This document shows positions 1 through 6,409 of a stretch of DNA of 10,051 bases, in pieces. The stretch is from Ignavibacteria bacterium UBA6688 (GTDB lineage: Bacteria > Bacteroidota > Ignavibacteria > UBA10030). Numbering within the stretch: the stretch's first letter is position 1; every line of letters begins with the position of its first letter. The stretch spans positions 1-10,051 of the forward strand of contig DKJQ01000180.1 in assembly GCA_002454845.1 (NCBI GenBank). The letters run 5' to 3'. The notes under the pieces are model-generated. The model was not told where the DNA came from. It ran no database searches and saw only the letters and a program-made list of their open reading frames with translations. A program made the translations under genes and the position numbers.

Positions 1-26
1 TTTCCGGCCTTTTTTCAACTTTTATC

Positions 27-55
27 TTGACATAACATTATAATCGGACTAAATT
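27..55 (+). promoter_or_regulatory. Predicted sigma-70-type promoter of feoAB
   Basis: A perfect -35 box TTGACA lies at 27-32. Seventeen bases later comes a -10-like hexamer TAAATT (50-55, four of six matches to TATAAT). Transcription would start near position 62, leaving a leader of about 40 bases before the feoA ATG. The -10 hexamer lies inside the palindrome at 45-61, so a bound regulator would block RNA polymerase. A perfect TATAAT also occurs at 39-44 but has no matching -35 at usable spacing. The region is much richer in A and T than the rest of the window. Prediction from sequence only. Confidence 0.55.
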
Positions 56-61
56 AGTCCG
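45..61. promoter_or_regulatory. Palindromic operator 1, IscR/Rrf2-type, over the feoAB -10 box
   Basis: CGGACTAAATTAGTCCG is a perfect inverted repeat: two 8-base arms around a central A at 53. Its core at 47-59, GACTAAATTAGTC, fits every position of the GACT-RWWWY-AGTC core of the published E. coli IscR type 1 site; the outer flanks fit less well. IscR, NsrR and RirA are Rrf2-family regulators that sense Fe-S, nitric oxide or iron status. Control of feoAB by such a protein is inferred. No regulator gene lies in the window. Confidence 0.6.
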
Positions 62-72
62 ACTTAAAACTG

Positions 73-85
73 GACAAAATCAGTC
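73..85. promoter_or_regulatory. Second, imperfect IscR/Rrf2-type operator in the feoA leader
   Basis: GACAAAATCAGTC matches the GACT-RWWWY-AGTC core at all but one position (A at 76 instead of T). Its centre (79) lies 26 bp from the centre of the perfect palindrome (53), about two and a half helical turns. It falls downstream of the predicted transcription start and upstream of the feoA ATG, where a bound protein could act as a roadblock or cooperate with the first site. Function is inferred from the match and the spacing. Confidence 0.4.
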
Positions 86-103
86 TTATTAATATTGATA
101 TCC

Positions 104-361
104 ATGCCTTCTGATAACACGATTCCCCTACACAAAGCTTCAAAGGGAAGCCATGTCATTATAATAGACATTCCTGAAGGGAAAAGTAAAGACCAACTGA
201 TTCGCCTCGGCATTTTAAAAGGGGAATTGGTCAAGTGTCTGGAAACGCTCCCCGGGGGGACGATGGTGATTGAAAAAAACAGACAAGAGATTGCGATCGG
301 TGTATCGCTTGCAAAAACCATCCTTGTCGCTTACACAACAACGAATTCGCCTATCCTTTGA
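104..361 (+). CDS. feoA: FeoA, ferrous iron transport accessory protein
   Basis: A small cytoplasmic SH3-like protein (85 aa) that works with the FeoB Fe(II) permease; FeoA proteins are usually 75-90 aa. Visible family features are the first beta strand (KGSHVIIIDIPEG, about 14-26), the helix and turn containing RLGILKGE (about 34-41), a GGTMVIEKNRQEIAIG hairpin (about 51-66) and a final strand ILVAY. The ATG at 104 is preferred to the in-frame TTG at 95 because FeoA normally begins a few residues before this first strand; neither start has a clear Shine-Dalgarno sequence. feoB begins 9 bases after the stop, so the two are surely co-transcribed. Two Rrf2-type palindromes upstream suggest iron or redox control. 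Confidence 0.9.
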   Translation: MPSDNTIPLHKASKGSHVIIIDIPEGKSKDQLIRLGILKGELVKCLETLPGGTMVIEKNRQEIAIGVSLAKTILVAYTTTNSPIL

Positions 362-370
362 GATTCAAAC

Positions 371-2266
371 ATGCAAGATGACCCCATAACAGGTTCCTAC
401 GGTCCGCCTGCGCATCAACACATTGAGAAGCATAAACACCTCGGCGTGGATCTGACCGCGCTGGCCAGTCCCAAGGTTGTGCTGGTTGGCAATCCCAATG
501 TAGGAAAATCTCTTTTCTTCAACCACCTTTCCGGCCTCTATGTGGATGTCTCGAACTACCCTGGGACCACCATCGAACTGACGCAGGGTCAGTACAAGAA
601 ATACGAGGTCATCGACACACCGGGAGTCTATGGAATCTCCTCATTCAGCGATGAGGAAGGGGTGACGCGTGACATCGTCCTGCAGGCCGATATTCTCCTG
701 AACATTGTCGACGCGGTTCATCTGGAGCGCGATCTATTCCTGACGCAGCAGCTCATCGACATGGGAAAGAATGTGGCTGTCATTCTGAACTTCATGGATG
801 AGGTGAAAAAGGTCGGACTTGAGATCGATACCAAACTCCTTTCCAGCTACCTGGGCGTTCCGGTGTTTCAGACGACCGCCACCACGAAGCAGGGTTTCGA
901 TCAGATCGATGCTGCATTGGAACAAGCGCACAAGGGGGAGCAGGATCCCACCTTGCACCGGAAGCTGCACGCCATGCTGAGCATTACCGGATCTGAAGCG
1001 GAGGCCTCCCTTATTCTCGAAGGGGATGAAGTCATTGCCGCGCGCCACGGTGTCAAGCCAGGGCACGAGCGCGAAGAGATTTACATTGAGCGCCGGAACC
1101 GTGTCAACCTGATTATCAATGGTGTGCTTTCCGAAGGGAATGTCCGGAGACGCATCGCCACCACCGTCGGCAGAATGGCGGTGAACCCCTGGACCGGTAT
1201 TCCGATGTTGTTTGGAGCGCTCTATCTTATCTATCTCTTCGTTGGAACTCTCGTTGCCCAGGACCTTGTCGCATTTGCAGAGACGACCCTCGGCAATGGA
1301 CTCTGGGAACCCTGGATCCGGGGAGTCGTGGAAGGCTACGTCACGGCAGATTCCTGGCTCGGAATAATCCTGATCGGCGAGTTCGGAGTGTTGACCATGA
1401 CGGTCACCTATCTCCTGTTTCTCCTATTGCCTCTTGTGATCGCGTTTTATCTCTCCCTCGCCATTATGGAAGATAGCGGGTACCTCCCGCGTCTTGCAAC
1501 ATTGGTGGACCGGAGCCTCAACACCATCGGCCTCAACGGGAGCGCAGTTATTCCTCTGATCCTCGGCTTTGGCTGTGTGACGATGGCGACCATTACCACC
1601 CGCATGCTTGGAAGCGAGCGTGAGAAAACAATTTCCACCTCCATCCTTCAGTTTGCCATCCCTTGCTCGGCACAGTTGGCCGTGGTCGCTGCGCTGTTGA
1701 CCGGGGCCGGCTTTGAGGCGATCCTCATTTATTCCGGAACGATCTTCACCGTGTTCGTCCTGATCGGCACGATTCTCCACCGGACCCTTCCGGGAAAAAC
1801 GAGTCCGCTGTTGATCGACCTTCCGCCGATGCGGTTCCCTCGCTTTGACAACGTTGTGCGCAAGACGGCCTACCGTGCCTACTTCTTTATGAAAGAGGCG
1901 ACCCCCTGGTTCTTTGCCGGAGCGCTGGGCGTGGGGATCATGCAGGTAACCGGGTTGCTCACAGTGTGGCAGGACATCCTTGCCCCGCTCACAACCGGCT
2001 GGCTGCAGCTTCCCCGCGAAGCGGCAACCGCGTTCGTGATGGGGATGGTGCGGCGGGATTTCGGCGCCGCTGGATTGTACGATCTCCACTTATCAAGCGA
2101 CCAGGTGGTGGTTGCCCTGGTGACGATTACGTTGTTCACCCCCTGCATTGCCTCGCTGATGGTGATGCTGAAGGAACGCGGTCTGAAGGAAGCATCGATT
2201 GTCTGGACAGGAACCTGGGTTGCAGCGTTCCTGGTGGGGGGACTGTTGTCGCAGATCTTGCTATGA
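371..2266 (+). CDS. feoB: FeoB, GTP-dependent Fe(II) transporter of the inner membrane
   Basis: Ferrous iron permease with a cytoplasmic G domain, 631 aa; many FeoB proteins are 650-780 aa, so this one is compact and ends right after its last membrane segment. G motifs: G1 GNPNVGKS (40-47), switch threonine in PGTT (64-67), G3 DTPG (82-85), G4 NFMD (140-143). A helical linker follows to about 270. The membrane domain carries the family hallmarks EDSGYLPR (367-374), first gate ending LILGFGC (C402), second gate AIPCSAQ (C432) and a late TPCIAS (C592). Unusually, about 39 residues precede G1 and contain four histidines (H15, H17, H21, H23), which might bind metal. The stop overlaps the ATG of the next small gene (ATGA). 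Confidence 0.97.
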   Translation: MQDDPITGSYGPPAHQHIEKHKHLGVDLTALASPKVVLVGNPNVGKSLFFNHLSGLYVDVSNYPGTTIELTQGQYKKYEVIDTPGVYGISSFSDEEGVTRDIVLQADILLNIVDAVHLERDLFLTQQLIDMGKNVAVILNFMDEVKKVGLEIDTKLLSSYLGVPVFQTTATTKQGFDQIDAALEQAHKGEQDPTLHRKLHAMLSITGSEAEASLILEGDEVIAARHGVKPGHEREEIYIERRNRVNLIINGVLSEGNVRRRIATTVGRMAVNPWTGIPMLFGALYLIYLFVGTLVAQDLVAFAETTLGNGLWEPWIRGVVEGYVTADSWLGIILIGEFGVLTMTVTYLLFLLLPLVIAFYLSLAIMEDSGYLPRLATLVDRSLNTIGLNGSAVIPLILGFGCVTMATITTRMLGSEREKTISTSILQFAIPCSAQLAVVAALLTGAGFEAILIYSGTIFTVFVLIGTILHRTLPGKTSPLLIDLPPMRFPRFDNVVRKTAYRAYFFMKEATPWFFAGALGVGIMQVTGLLTVWQDILAPLTTGWLQLPREAATAFVMGMVRRDFGAAGLYDLHLSSDQVVVALVTITLFTPCIASLMVMLKERGLKEASIVWTGTWVAAFLVGGLLSQILL

Positions 2267-2457
2267 TCTCGCTGGAAGAGAAATTACGAACGGAGACACG
2301 GACCTGTCCCCAATGCCGGTACGCGATCGACAATCCGTTCCTTGAGCGATGCCCGCGGTGCCTTACGAGGGTGCCGGTGATGGACCCCGGATGCAGGTCA
2401 TGCATCCACAATTCGGGTTGCCCGGTTTCCAGCACCAAGCAGCCGAAGGCCAGCTAG
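2263..2457 (+). CDS. Small cysteine-rich (zinc-ribbon-like) protein coupled to feoB
   Basis: A 64-residue protein that starts within the feoB stop (ATGA, 4-base overlap), a classic arrangement for translational coupling. It has seven cysteines: CPQC (15-18) and CPRC (30-33), spaced like the two knuckles of a zinc ribbon, then C44-x2-C47-x5-C53 followed by proline. The first four could bind zinc or iron. The last three recall partial Fe-S ligand sets but lack an obvious fourth. There is no signal peptide or membrane segment, so it is probably cytoplasmic. By position it could be a FeoC-like accessory factor, but it lacks the winged-helix look of gammaproteobacterial FeoC, so I give no symbol. 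The reading frame extends upstream to 1966, but that part only overlaps feoB and is unlikely to be translated. Confidence 0.75.
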   Translation: MISLEEKLRTETRTCPQCRYAIDNPFLERCPRCLTRVPVMDPGCRSCIHNSGCPVSSTKQPKAS

Positions 2458-2539
2458 AAAAAAAATACGCCACAAAGGACACAAAGACTTCGTCGAGCTC
2501 AGTCGAGACGGCACAAAGAACAGCCGGAGGCGTACCACA

Positions 2540-2559
2540 ACAGTTGCGACAGCAACTGT
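2540..2559. repeat. Perfect 8-bp hairpin
   Basis: ACAGTTGC (2540-2547) and GCAACTGT (2552-2559) are exact reverse complements around a GACA loop. It lies about 80 bases after the small Cys-rich gene. It could stabilise the 3' end of the feo transcript, but no T run follows on either strand, so it is not a standard intrinsic terminator. It may be part of an interspersed palindromic repeat. Confidence 0.6.
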
Positions 2560-2619
2560 CAAAATTGAAGGCCACTCGCTCTTCCGGTTTTCCGGTTTTC
2601 CCAAACCCTTCGTGTCCTG

Positions 2620-2653
2620 CCCGCCCGACTGCCTGCGGCAGCAGGCGGGCGGG
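2620..2653. repeat. GC-rich hairpin inserted in an inverted-repeat arm
   Basis: CCCGCCC (2620-2626) pairs with GGGCGGG (2647-2653). Inside, GCCTGC (2631-2636) pairs with GCAGGC (2641-2646) around a GGCA loop, and GACT bulges on the left side. Thirteen base pairs of almost pure GC make this a very stable structure. It interrupts a CTTCGTGTC...GTGTCTCTGTGGC arm, as if one repeat had inserted into another. No T run follows. Confidence 0.65.
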
Positions 2654-2701
2654 GTGTCTCTGTGGCAAATGAAAAGTTTTCACTGGCTTTATAAAGAACA
2701 A

Positions 2702-2752
2702 CGAGTGCATCACCACACAAGACCTCGCGAAAGGATGGTGGCAATGCACTCG
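2702..2752. repeat. Long imperfect hairpin
   Basis: CGAGTGCAT (2702-2710) pairs with ATGCACTCG (2744-2752), and CACCA (2711-2715) pairs with TGGTG (2736-2740). The only interruption is a GCA bulge (2741-2743). The loop is about 20 bases. This 14-bp stem is too long to be chance in a short spacer and suggests an interspersed palindromic element or a structured RNA leader upstream of the porin gene. Confidence 0.6.
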
Positions 2753-2763
2753 GATCAAAGATG

Positions 2764-2778
2764 CGTCACGCTGTGACG
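2764..2778. repeat. Short perfect hairpin CGTCAC-GCT-GTGACG
   Basis: Two 6-base arms are exact reverse complements around GCT, 11 bases after the preceding long hairpin. No T run follows. It may be part of the same repeat unit or a protein-binding palindrome upstream of the porin operon. Confidence 0.45.
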
Positions 2779-2880
2779 ACCCTTGCGTTGTGAATATACA
2801 GACATTGCGAAGGTTTGTCAAGGAGAACTTCCGGTACGGCGTCGCGACAATTGATCTACTCCGCAACACGCTATTCCCTC

Positions 2881-2887
2881 AGGGAGG
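2881..2887 (+). promoter_or_regulatory. Ribosome binding site deciding the porin start
   Basis: AGGGAGG lies 5 bases before the ATG at 2893. Although the frame is open upstream to 2815, this site and the signal peptide that begins at 2893 fix the true start. Confidence 0.8.
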
Positions 2888-2892
2888 TTCCG

Positions 2893-4173
2893 ATGAAGTT
2901 CGTTGTTCACTGTGTGTTGATTTCTTCTACATTCCTATCCCTCTCTGTTCCTGCATTTGCACGACAAGCACCCCCTGATACACTAAAGGAAATCCAGCGT
3001 CAGATCGATATCCTCGTCCAGGAAATTGAACGGATGCGATTGGGAGAAGTCTCCGAGACGGTGTACGAACCCGCTCACGGCCTGGGCCCCGCCGCCGCAA
3101 AGGTCTATCAATTGAAAAAGACTGGAGTCTCCCTTGCCGGATATGGCGAGTTGGTCTATGAGAACTATGACAAAAAGCGCGAGGACGGTCTCGACGCAAA
3201 CCGGAAGGATAAGTTCGATTATCTCCGCAACGTGATCTATGTCGGATTCCGGTTCAACGACTGGATTGTTTTCAATTCTGAAGTGGAGTTCGAGCATGCA
3301 AGCACGGGAAAGGGGGGCGAAGTGTCGGTGGAGTTCGGATACATCGACCTCATGTTTTCCAGGAATTTCAACCTCCGCGCCGGCATGGTGTTACCCCCGG
3401 TGGGGATTATTAATGAGAAGCACGAACCCTCGACCTTCTTCGGCACGCTGAGGCCGCAGGTGGAGCGTTCGATCATTCCGAGCACATGGCGGACGAACGG
3501 CATAGGGATCTATGGAGAGATCTTCCCCTCCCTCGATTATCGCGCCTTCATTGTGGAAGGTTTGAATGCCGCTGCTTTTTCTGATGCGGACGGCGTGCGC
3601 GGCGGCCGACAGAACGGCGCCAACGCGCTTGTTGAAAATTTCGGCCTTACGGGAAAACTGGAGTATTCAGGTATCCCGGGAACGAACCTTGGGGCAAGCT
3701 TCTACAGCGGGAGGTCGGGCCAGGGAGCGACCGATTCCCTCGGCGTCCTCGACGCGCAGACAACACTGTTCAGTGTGCATGGGGAATACGCATGGTACGG
3801 ATTGGAACTCCGGGCACTCTACGCCCAGTTGAGTGTGGACGATGCCGGCCGTGTCAGTACTCTCGCCAAGAAAACCATCGGCTCCGAGATAAACGGATGG
3901 TATGTGGTCGCCGGCTATGACCTTCTCCCGATCCTCCTCCCCGGCTCCAGCCACTACCTTGCTCCTTTTATTCAGTACGAGCGGCTCAATACGCATGCAT
4001 CCGTCGCAAGAGGCTTCACGGCAAACAAGGCACTCGACCGCAGCACGTTGACCGTTGGTGTGACATACAAGCCGCACCCGAATGTGGCGTTCAAGTTCGA
4101 TTATCGGGACAACAAGACGGAAGCAAAGAACGGCATTCCCCAATGGAACCTGGCTTTGAATTATCTCTATTGA
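2893..4173 (+). CDS. Outer-membrane beta-barrel porin-like protein
   Basis: A 426-residue exported protein. The first 23 residues are a signal peptide (MKFVVHCVLI start, hydrophobic core, AFA cleavage site at 21-23). The mature N terminus is a short amphipathic helix with heptad character (about 29-52, DTLKEIQRQIDIL...), as seen in porins that trimerise or touch peptidoglycan. The rest shows alternating strands rich in Y, F, W and G, and the protein ends in tyrosine (NLALNYLY), a typical outer-membrane insertion signal. Segments such as LRAGMVLPPVGIINEKHEP (161-179) and IPSTWRTNGIGIYG (195-208) resemble proteins annotated as phosphate-selective-porin-like. The solute is unknown. It opens the operon that continues 40 bases later with the FMN-binding protein, so a role in admitting a substrate for that system is inferred. 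Confidence 0.85.
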   Translation: MKFVVHCVLISSTFLSLSVPAFARQAPPDTLKEIQRQIDILVQEIERMRLGEVSETVYEPAHGLGPAAAKVYQLKKTGVSLAGYGELVYENYDKKREDGLDANRKDKFDYLRNVIYVGFRFNDWIVFNSEVEFEHASTGKGGEVSVEFGYIDLMFSRNFNLRAGMVLPPVGIINEKHEPSTFFGTLRPQVERSIIPSTWRTNGIGIYGEIFPSLDYRAFIVEGLNAAAFSDADGVRGGRQNGANALVENFGLTGKLEYSGIPGTNLGASFYSGRSGQGATDSLGVLDAQTTLFSVHGEYAWYGLELRALYAQLSVDDAGRVSTLAKKTIGSEINGWYVVAGYDLLPILLPGSSHYLAPFIQYERLNTHASVARGFTANKALDRSTLTVGVTYKPHPNVAFKFDYRDNKTEAKNGIPQWNLALNYLY

Positions 4174-4213
4174 GAGTACAGGGCCCTTCACCGCTCCACC
4201 CTGGTCAACCATA

Positions 4214-4747
4214 ATGCAACGAACGATCATCATAGTCCTGCTCTGCCTCACCCCGTTGACCGCATTTAGTCAGGTGTACCTGACAAAGGACGAAGCCCTG
4301 GCGCAGCATTTTCCCGGTGCATCGTCCATCGACCGCAAGACCGTCTTCCTGACCGACCGGCTCGTTGACAGCATTCAAACACGGGCGAAGTCCAAAGTAG
4401 AGTCGAAGGTGGTGACGTATTATATCGGCAGGAAGGGGAAGGAGCTCCTGGGCTATGCCTTTCTCGAAACAAGTGTGGTGAAGACCATGCCGGAAACGTT
4501 CATGGTCGTCATCGACCCAAAGGGGAATGTGACCGCGGTGGAAATGCTTGCCTTTTATGAGCCGGAGGACTATTTACCCCCCAAACGGTGGCTCGCACAA
4601 TTTGAGGGGAAGACCATCCAGAGCGACCTCTGGCTGAAGCGGGGGATACAAAACATCGTCGGGGCGACGCTTTCCGCTCAAAGTGTCACCGAGGGGGTGC
4701 GCAAGATCCTCGCCCTGTACGAAACCGCCATCCCGAAGGAGCCATGA
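4214..4747 (+). CDS. Exported FMN-binding domain protein, likely ApbE substrate
   Basis: A 177-residue protein with an N-terminal signal peptide (MQRTIIIVLL start, likely cleavage after AFS at about 17-19) and no other membrane segment. It is therefore probably periplasmic and soluble. The C-terminal part is an FMN_bind domain of the NqrC/RnfG type: strands around YYIGRKGKELLGYAFLET (69-86) and MVVIDPKGNVTAVEML (97-112), then VGATLSAQSVTEGVRK (149-164). In the family the threonine of the [S/D]GAT[S/T] motif receives FMN through a phosphoester bond made by ApbE; here that would be T152. The residue before the glycine is V rather than the usual S. The stop overlaps the ATG of the next gene (ATGA), and an apbE gene lies two genes downstream, supporting covalent flavinylation. 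It likely carries electrons outside the cytoplasm. Confidence 0.85.
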   Translation: MQRTIIIVLLCLTPLTAFSQVYLTKDEALAQHFPGASSIDRKTVFLTDRLVDSIQTRAKSKVESKVVTYYIGRKGKELLGYAFLETSVVKTMPETFMVVIDPKGNVTAVEMLAFYEPEDYLPPKRWLAQFEGKTIQSDLWLKRGIQNIVGATLSAQSVTEGVRKILALYETAIPKEP

Positions 4748-5307
4748 ACGTGCGATACTTACAGAACGGTGGATTTCAGAGCAACCCCTTCATGAGGCTC
4801 ACGCTCGGTCTCATGCTCCTCTTCATGATTGGGTTTGTCGTCACCAACTTTGCTCTCTATTTTGCCAAAATGGACCTCACCCCTTCCTCCGTTGTTCAAT
4901 ACTATAACGGGTCGGAGGAGGAGTTCCGTCCAGCGCGTACGTACCAATCGATGCTCGAAGTCGCCCACATGCATCTGCCAATGATGGCGATGGTGATCCT
5001 GCTCCTCACCCATCTCATTATCTTTGCCCCGTTTTCCCGAGGGGGCAAGATCGCGTTCATTGCAACAGCGTTCCTGTCGGGACTGTTCAACGAGGGGGCG
5101 AGCTGGTTGGTCCGGTTCGTGCACCCGGAATTTGCCTGGCTCAAGATCGCTTCCTTCCTCACCCTGCAGGGAAGTCTGATCTTCCTTCTCATCTCTCTCG
5201 GGCTGTATCTCTTTCGTGCCTGGAGAAAGGAAAAGGCCCTTCAGCAGGAGCGTATTCAGGAAGAAGACTTCGAAGAGGCTGTGCAGGAGGAGCAACACTT
5301 GCCGTGA
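4744..5307 (+). CDS. Four-helix membrane protein with histidines (unknown family)
   Basis: I do not recognise the family. This 187-residue protein has four predicted membrane helices (about 18-40, 74-95, 102-122, 131-157) and an acidic, glutamate-rich C-terminal tail (about 160-187) expected in the cytoplasm. Histidines sit near or in the membrane: H75 and H77 in EVAHMHLPMM, H90 in helix 2 and H127 before helix 4. They could bind heme b, as in small cytochrome b-like proteins that hand electrons to exported flavoproteins, but this is inference. It overlaps the FMN-binding gene by 4 bases and abuts apbE (TGATG), so the three are tightly coupled. The likely job is passing electrons from quinol or a cytoplasmic donor to the FMN protein, or anchoring it. 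A non-redox membrane role is possible. Confidence 0.75.
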   Translation: MNVRYLQNGGFQSNPFMRLTLGLMLLFMIGFVVTNFALYFAKMDLTPSSVVQYYNGSEEEFRPARTYQSMLEVAHMHLPMMAMVILLLTHLIIFAPFSRGGKIAFIATAFLSGLFNEGASWLVRFVHPEFAWLKIASFLTLQGSLIFLLISLGLYLFRAWRKEKALQQERIQEEDFEEAVQEEQHLP

Positions 5308-6359
5308 TGAAAAACAATTCCCCTTCCTATTCCCGTCGGGAGTTTTTGAAACGGACGTCGCAGGCGGCTTCGGGATTCGTCCTGCTTTCCTCGGTTCCTT
5401 CATTTCTCCGGTCCGGCACTCTGACCGGTGTTCCTCTCTTCATAGAGCGCGCGTTCTTCACGATGGGAACGACGGTCACCATTTCCGCCTATGGAGAAAG
5501 TAGAAACCACATCAACCATGCCGTCACGAAAGCTTTCCAGGCCATCCGGCGATGCGACAATCTGATGAGCTTGTATAAACCGGAAAGTGATCTCTGCCGG
5601 CTCAATCGTTCGGGGGGACGCGAAACTGTTTGTATCGATGAAAGCGTCGTTGAAATCCTTCATCAGGCAAAACATTTCCATGATCTTTCCGACGGTGCCT
5701 TCGATGTCACGATCGAACCGTTGATGCGGCTATGGGGATTTCGAAACGAGAAGGAGCTGCCGGTTCGCACCCCCTCCGACAAGGAAATTCTTGCTGCAAT
5801 GGATGCCGTGGGGTTCGAAAACATCTTCTTTGAGAAGGAAAACCGGATGGGACTTCTGCACCCGGATGCGCAAGTAGACCTTGGAGGCATTGCGGTCGGC
5901 TACTCGGTGGATGCCGCGGCGAACGTGTTGAGGCGTGAAGGAATCGAGTCTGCCTTTATCAACCATAGTGGCGATGCGTACGCGTTGGGCGCGCCGCCGG
6001 AGTGCGAGGGTTGGGAAATCGGCATCCCCAATCCCTTGAATACATACGAGTTGGTCTCAAACTTCAGCGTGCGCGACAAAGCAATCTCGACGTCGGGAAA
6101 TTACGAGAAGACGGTCAAGATCCACGGAAGACCGTTCGGACATATCCTGGACCCGCGGACGGGGAAACCGGGAGACGTGACTCTCAGCACGACGTTGATA
6201 GCTGATTTCGCCATCACCGCCGATGCCCTTTCCACGGGAATGTTCTGTCTCGATGAGGATCATCAGGCAGCCTTGGTCAATCGGGTCCGGGGCGTCGAAC
6301 TGATTCGAATTAAAGGAGATAAGGCTTCTCCAGAAATCAGTCATTGGGGTAAGGGCTGA
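5307..6359 (+). CDS. apbE: ApbE, FAD:protein FMN transferase with Tat signal
   Basis: Transfers FMN from FAD to a threonine of exported proteins, with Mg2+. The 350 residues begin with a twin-arginine export signal (SRREFLK, 9-15, then hydrophobic ASGFVLLSSV), so it works in the periplasm. Family motifs: MGTTVTIS (53-60), DLGGIAVGYSVD (191-202, usually with K at 197), INHSGD (218-223, where NxGGD is commoner), TSGNYE (262-267), HILDPRTG (279-286) and TADALST (304-310), whose D306 and T310 match Mg2+ ligands of the family. The ATG at 5307 overlaps the preceding stop by one base; a GTG at 5304 would add only one residue. The probable substrate is the FMN-binding protein encoded at 4214-4747. 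The changed 197 and 220-221 positions deserve attention but the fold looks intact. Confidence 0.94.
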   Translation: MKNNSPSYSRREFLKRTSQAASGFVLLSSVPSFLRSGTLTGVPLFIERAFFTMGTTVTISAYGESRNHINHAVTKAFQAIRRCDNLMSLYKPESDLCRLNRSGGRETVCIDESVVEILHQAKHFHDLSDGAFDVTIEPLMRLWGFRNEKELPVRTPSDKEILAAMDAVGFENIFFEKENRMGLLHPDAQVDLGGIAVGYSVDAAANVLRREGIESAFINHSGDAYALGAPPECEGWEIGIPNPLNTYELVSNFSVRDKAISTSGNYEKTVKIHGRPFGHILDPRTGKPGDVTLSTTLIADFAITADALSTGMFCLDEDHQAALVNRVRGVELIRIKGDKASPEISHWGKG

Positions 6360-6409
6360 CCCCACGGTCGGTCTAATTGCATCTCATTCCCGGAAGTGGT
6401 ACTTTCATA

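Larger units (their letters stand above)
2458..2892. other. Gene-free region with clustered hairpins and inverted repeats
   Basis: I see no convincing gene in these 435 bases. Open frames here are short or repeat-derived and lack family features. The left part carries GCCACAAAGGACACAAAG (2469-2486). A split inverted counterpart appears as CCTTCGTGTCC (2607-2617) and GTGTCTCTGTGGC (2654-2666), with a GC-rich hairpin lodged between the two pieces. Further hairpins lie at 2540-2559, 2702-2752 and 2764-2778. TTCCGGTTT occurs twice in tandem near 2582-2599. None of these hairpins is followed by a T run, so I cannot name a terminator for the feo unit. A TATACA at 2795-2800 might be a -10 box for the porin operon, but no good -35 accompanies it. 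Confidence 0.6.

Noticed and set aside
39..44. Perfect TATAAT as the feoA -10 box
   Set aside because: Only 6 bases separate it from TTGACA, and the 16-21 hexamer that would fit a 17-base spacer does not resemble a -35 box. It could still contribute as a secondary promoter.
1424..2089. Long open frame of 221 codons on the minus strand inside feoB
   Set aside because: Its product is low in hydrophobic residues and has no recognisable motif. It lies fully antisense to a certain feoB, whose codon structure explains the open frame.
1966..2262. Upstream extension of the small Cys-rich frame within feoB
   Set aside because: It only overlaps feoB in another frame and reads as arginine/glycine/proline-rich shadow sequence. 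The ATG at 2263, coupled to the feoB stop, explains the cysteine-rich part.
2620..2653. GC-rich hairpin as the terminator of the feo operon
   Set aside because: No T run follows on either strand, and its nested position in a repeat arm points to an interspersed element.
2363..2869. 168-codon open frame on the minus strand across the feoB-porin gap
   Set aside because: It runs through the inverted repeats and the Cys-rich gene and shows no family motif.
3667..4251. 194-codon open frame on the minus strand within the porin gene
   Set aside because: Antisense to a clear outer-membrane protein with signal peptide and ribosome binding site; no motif in its product.
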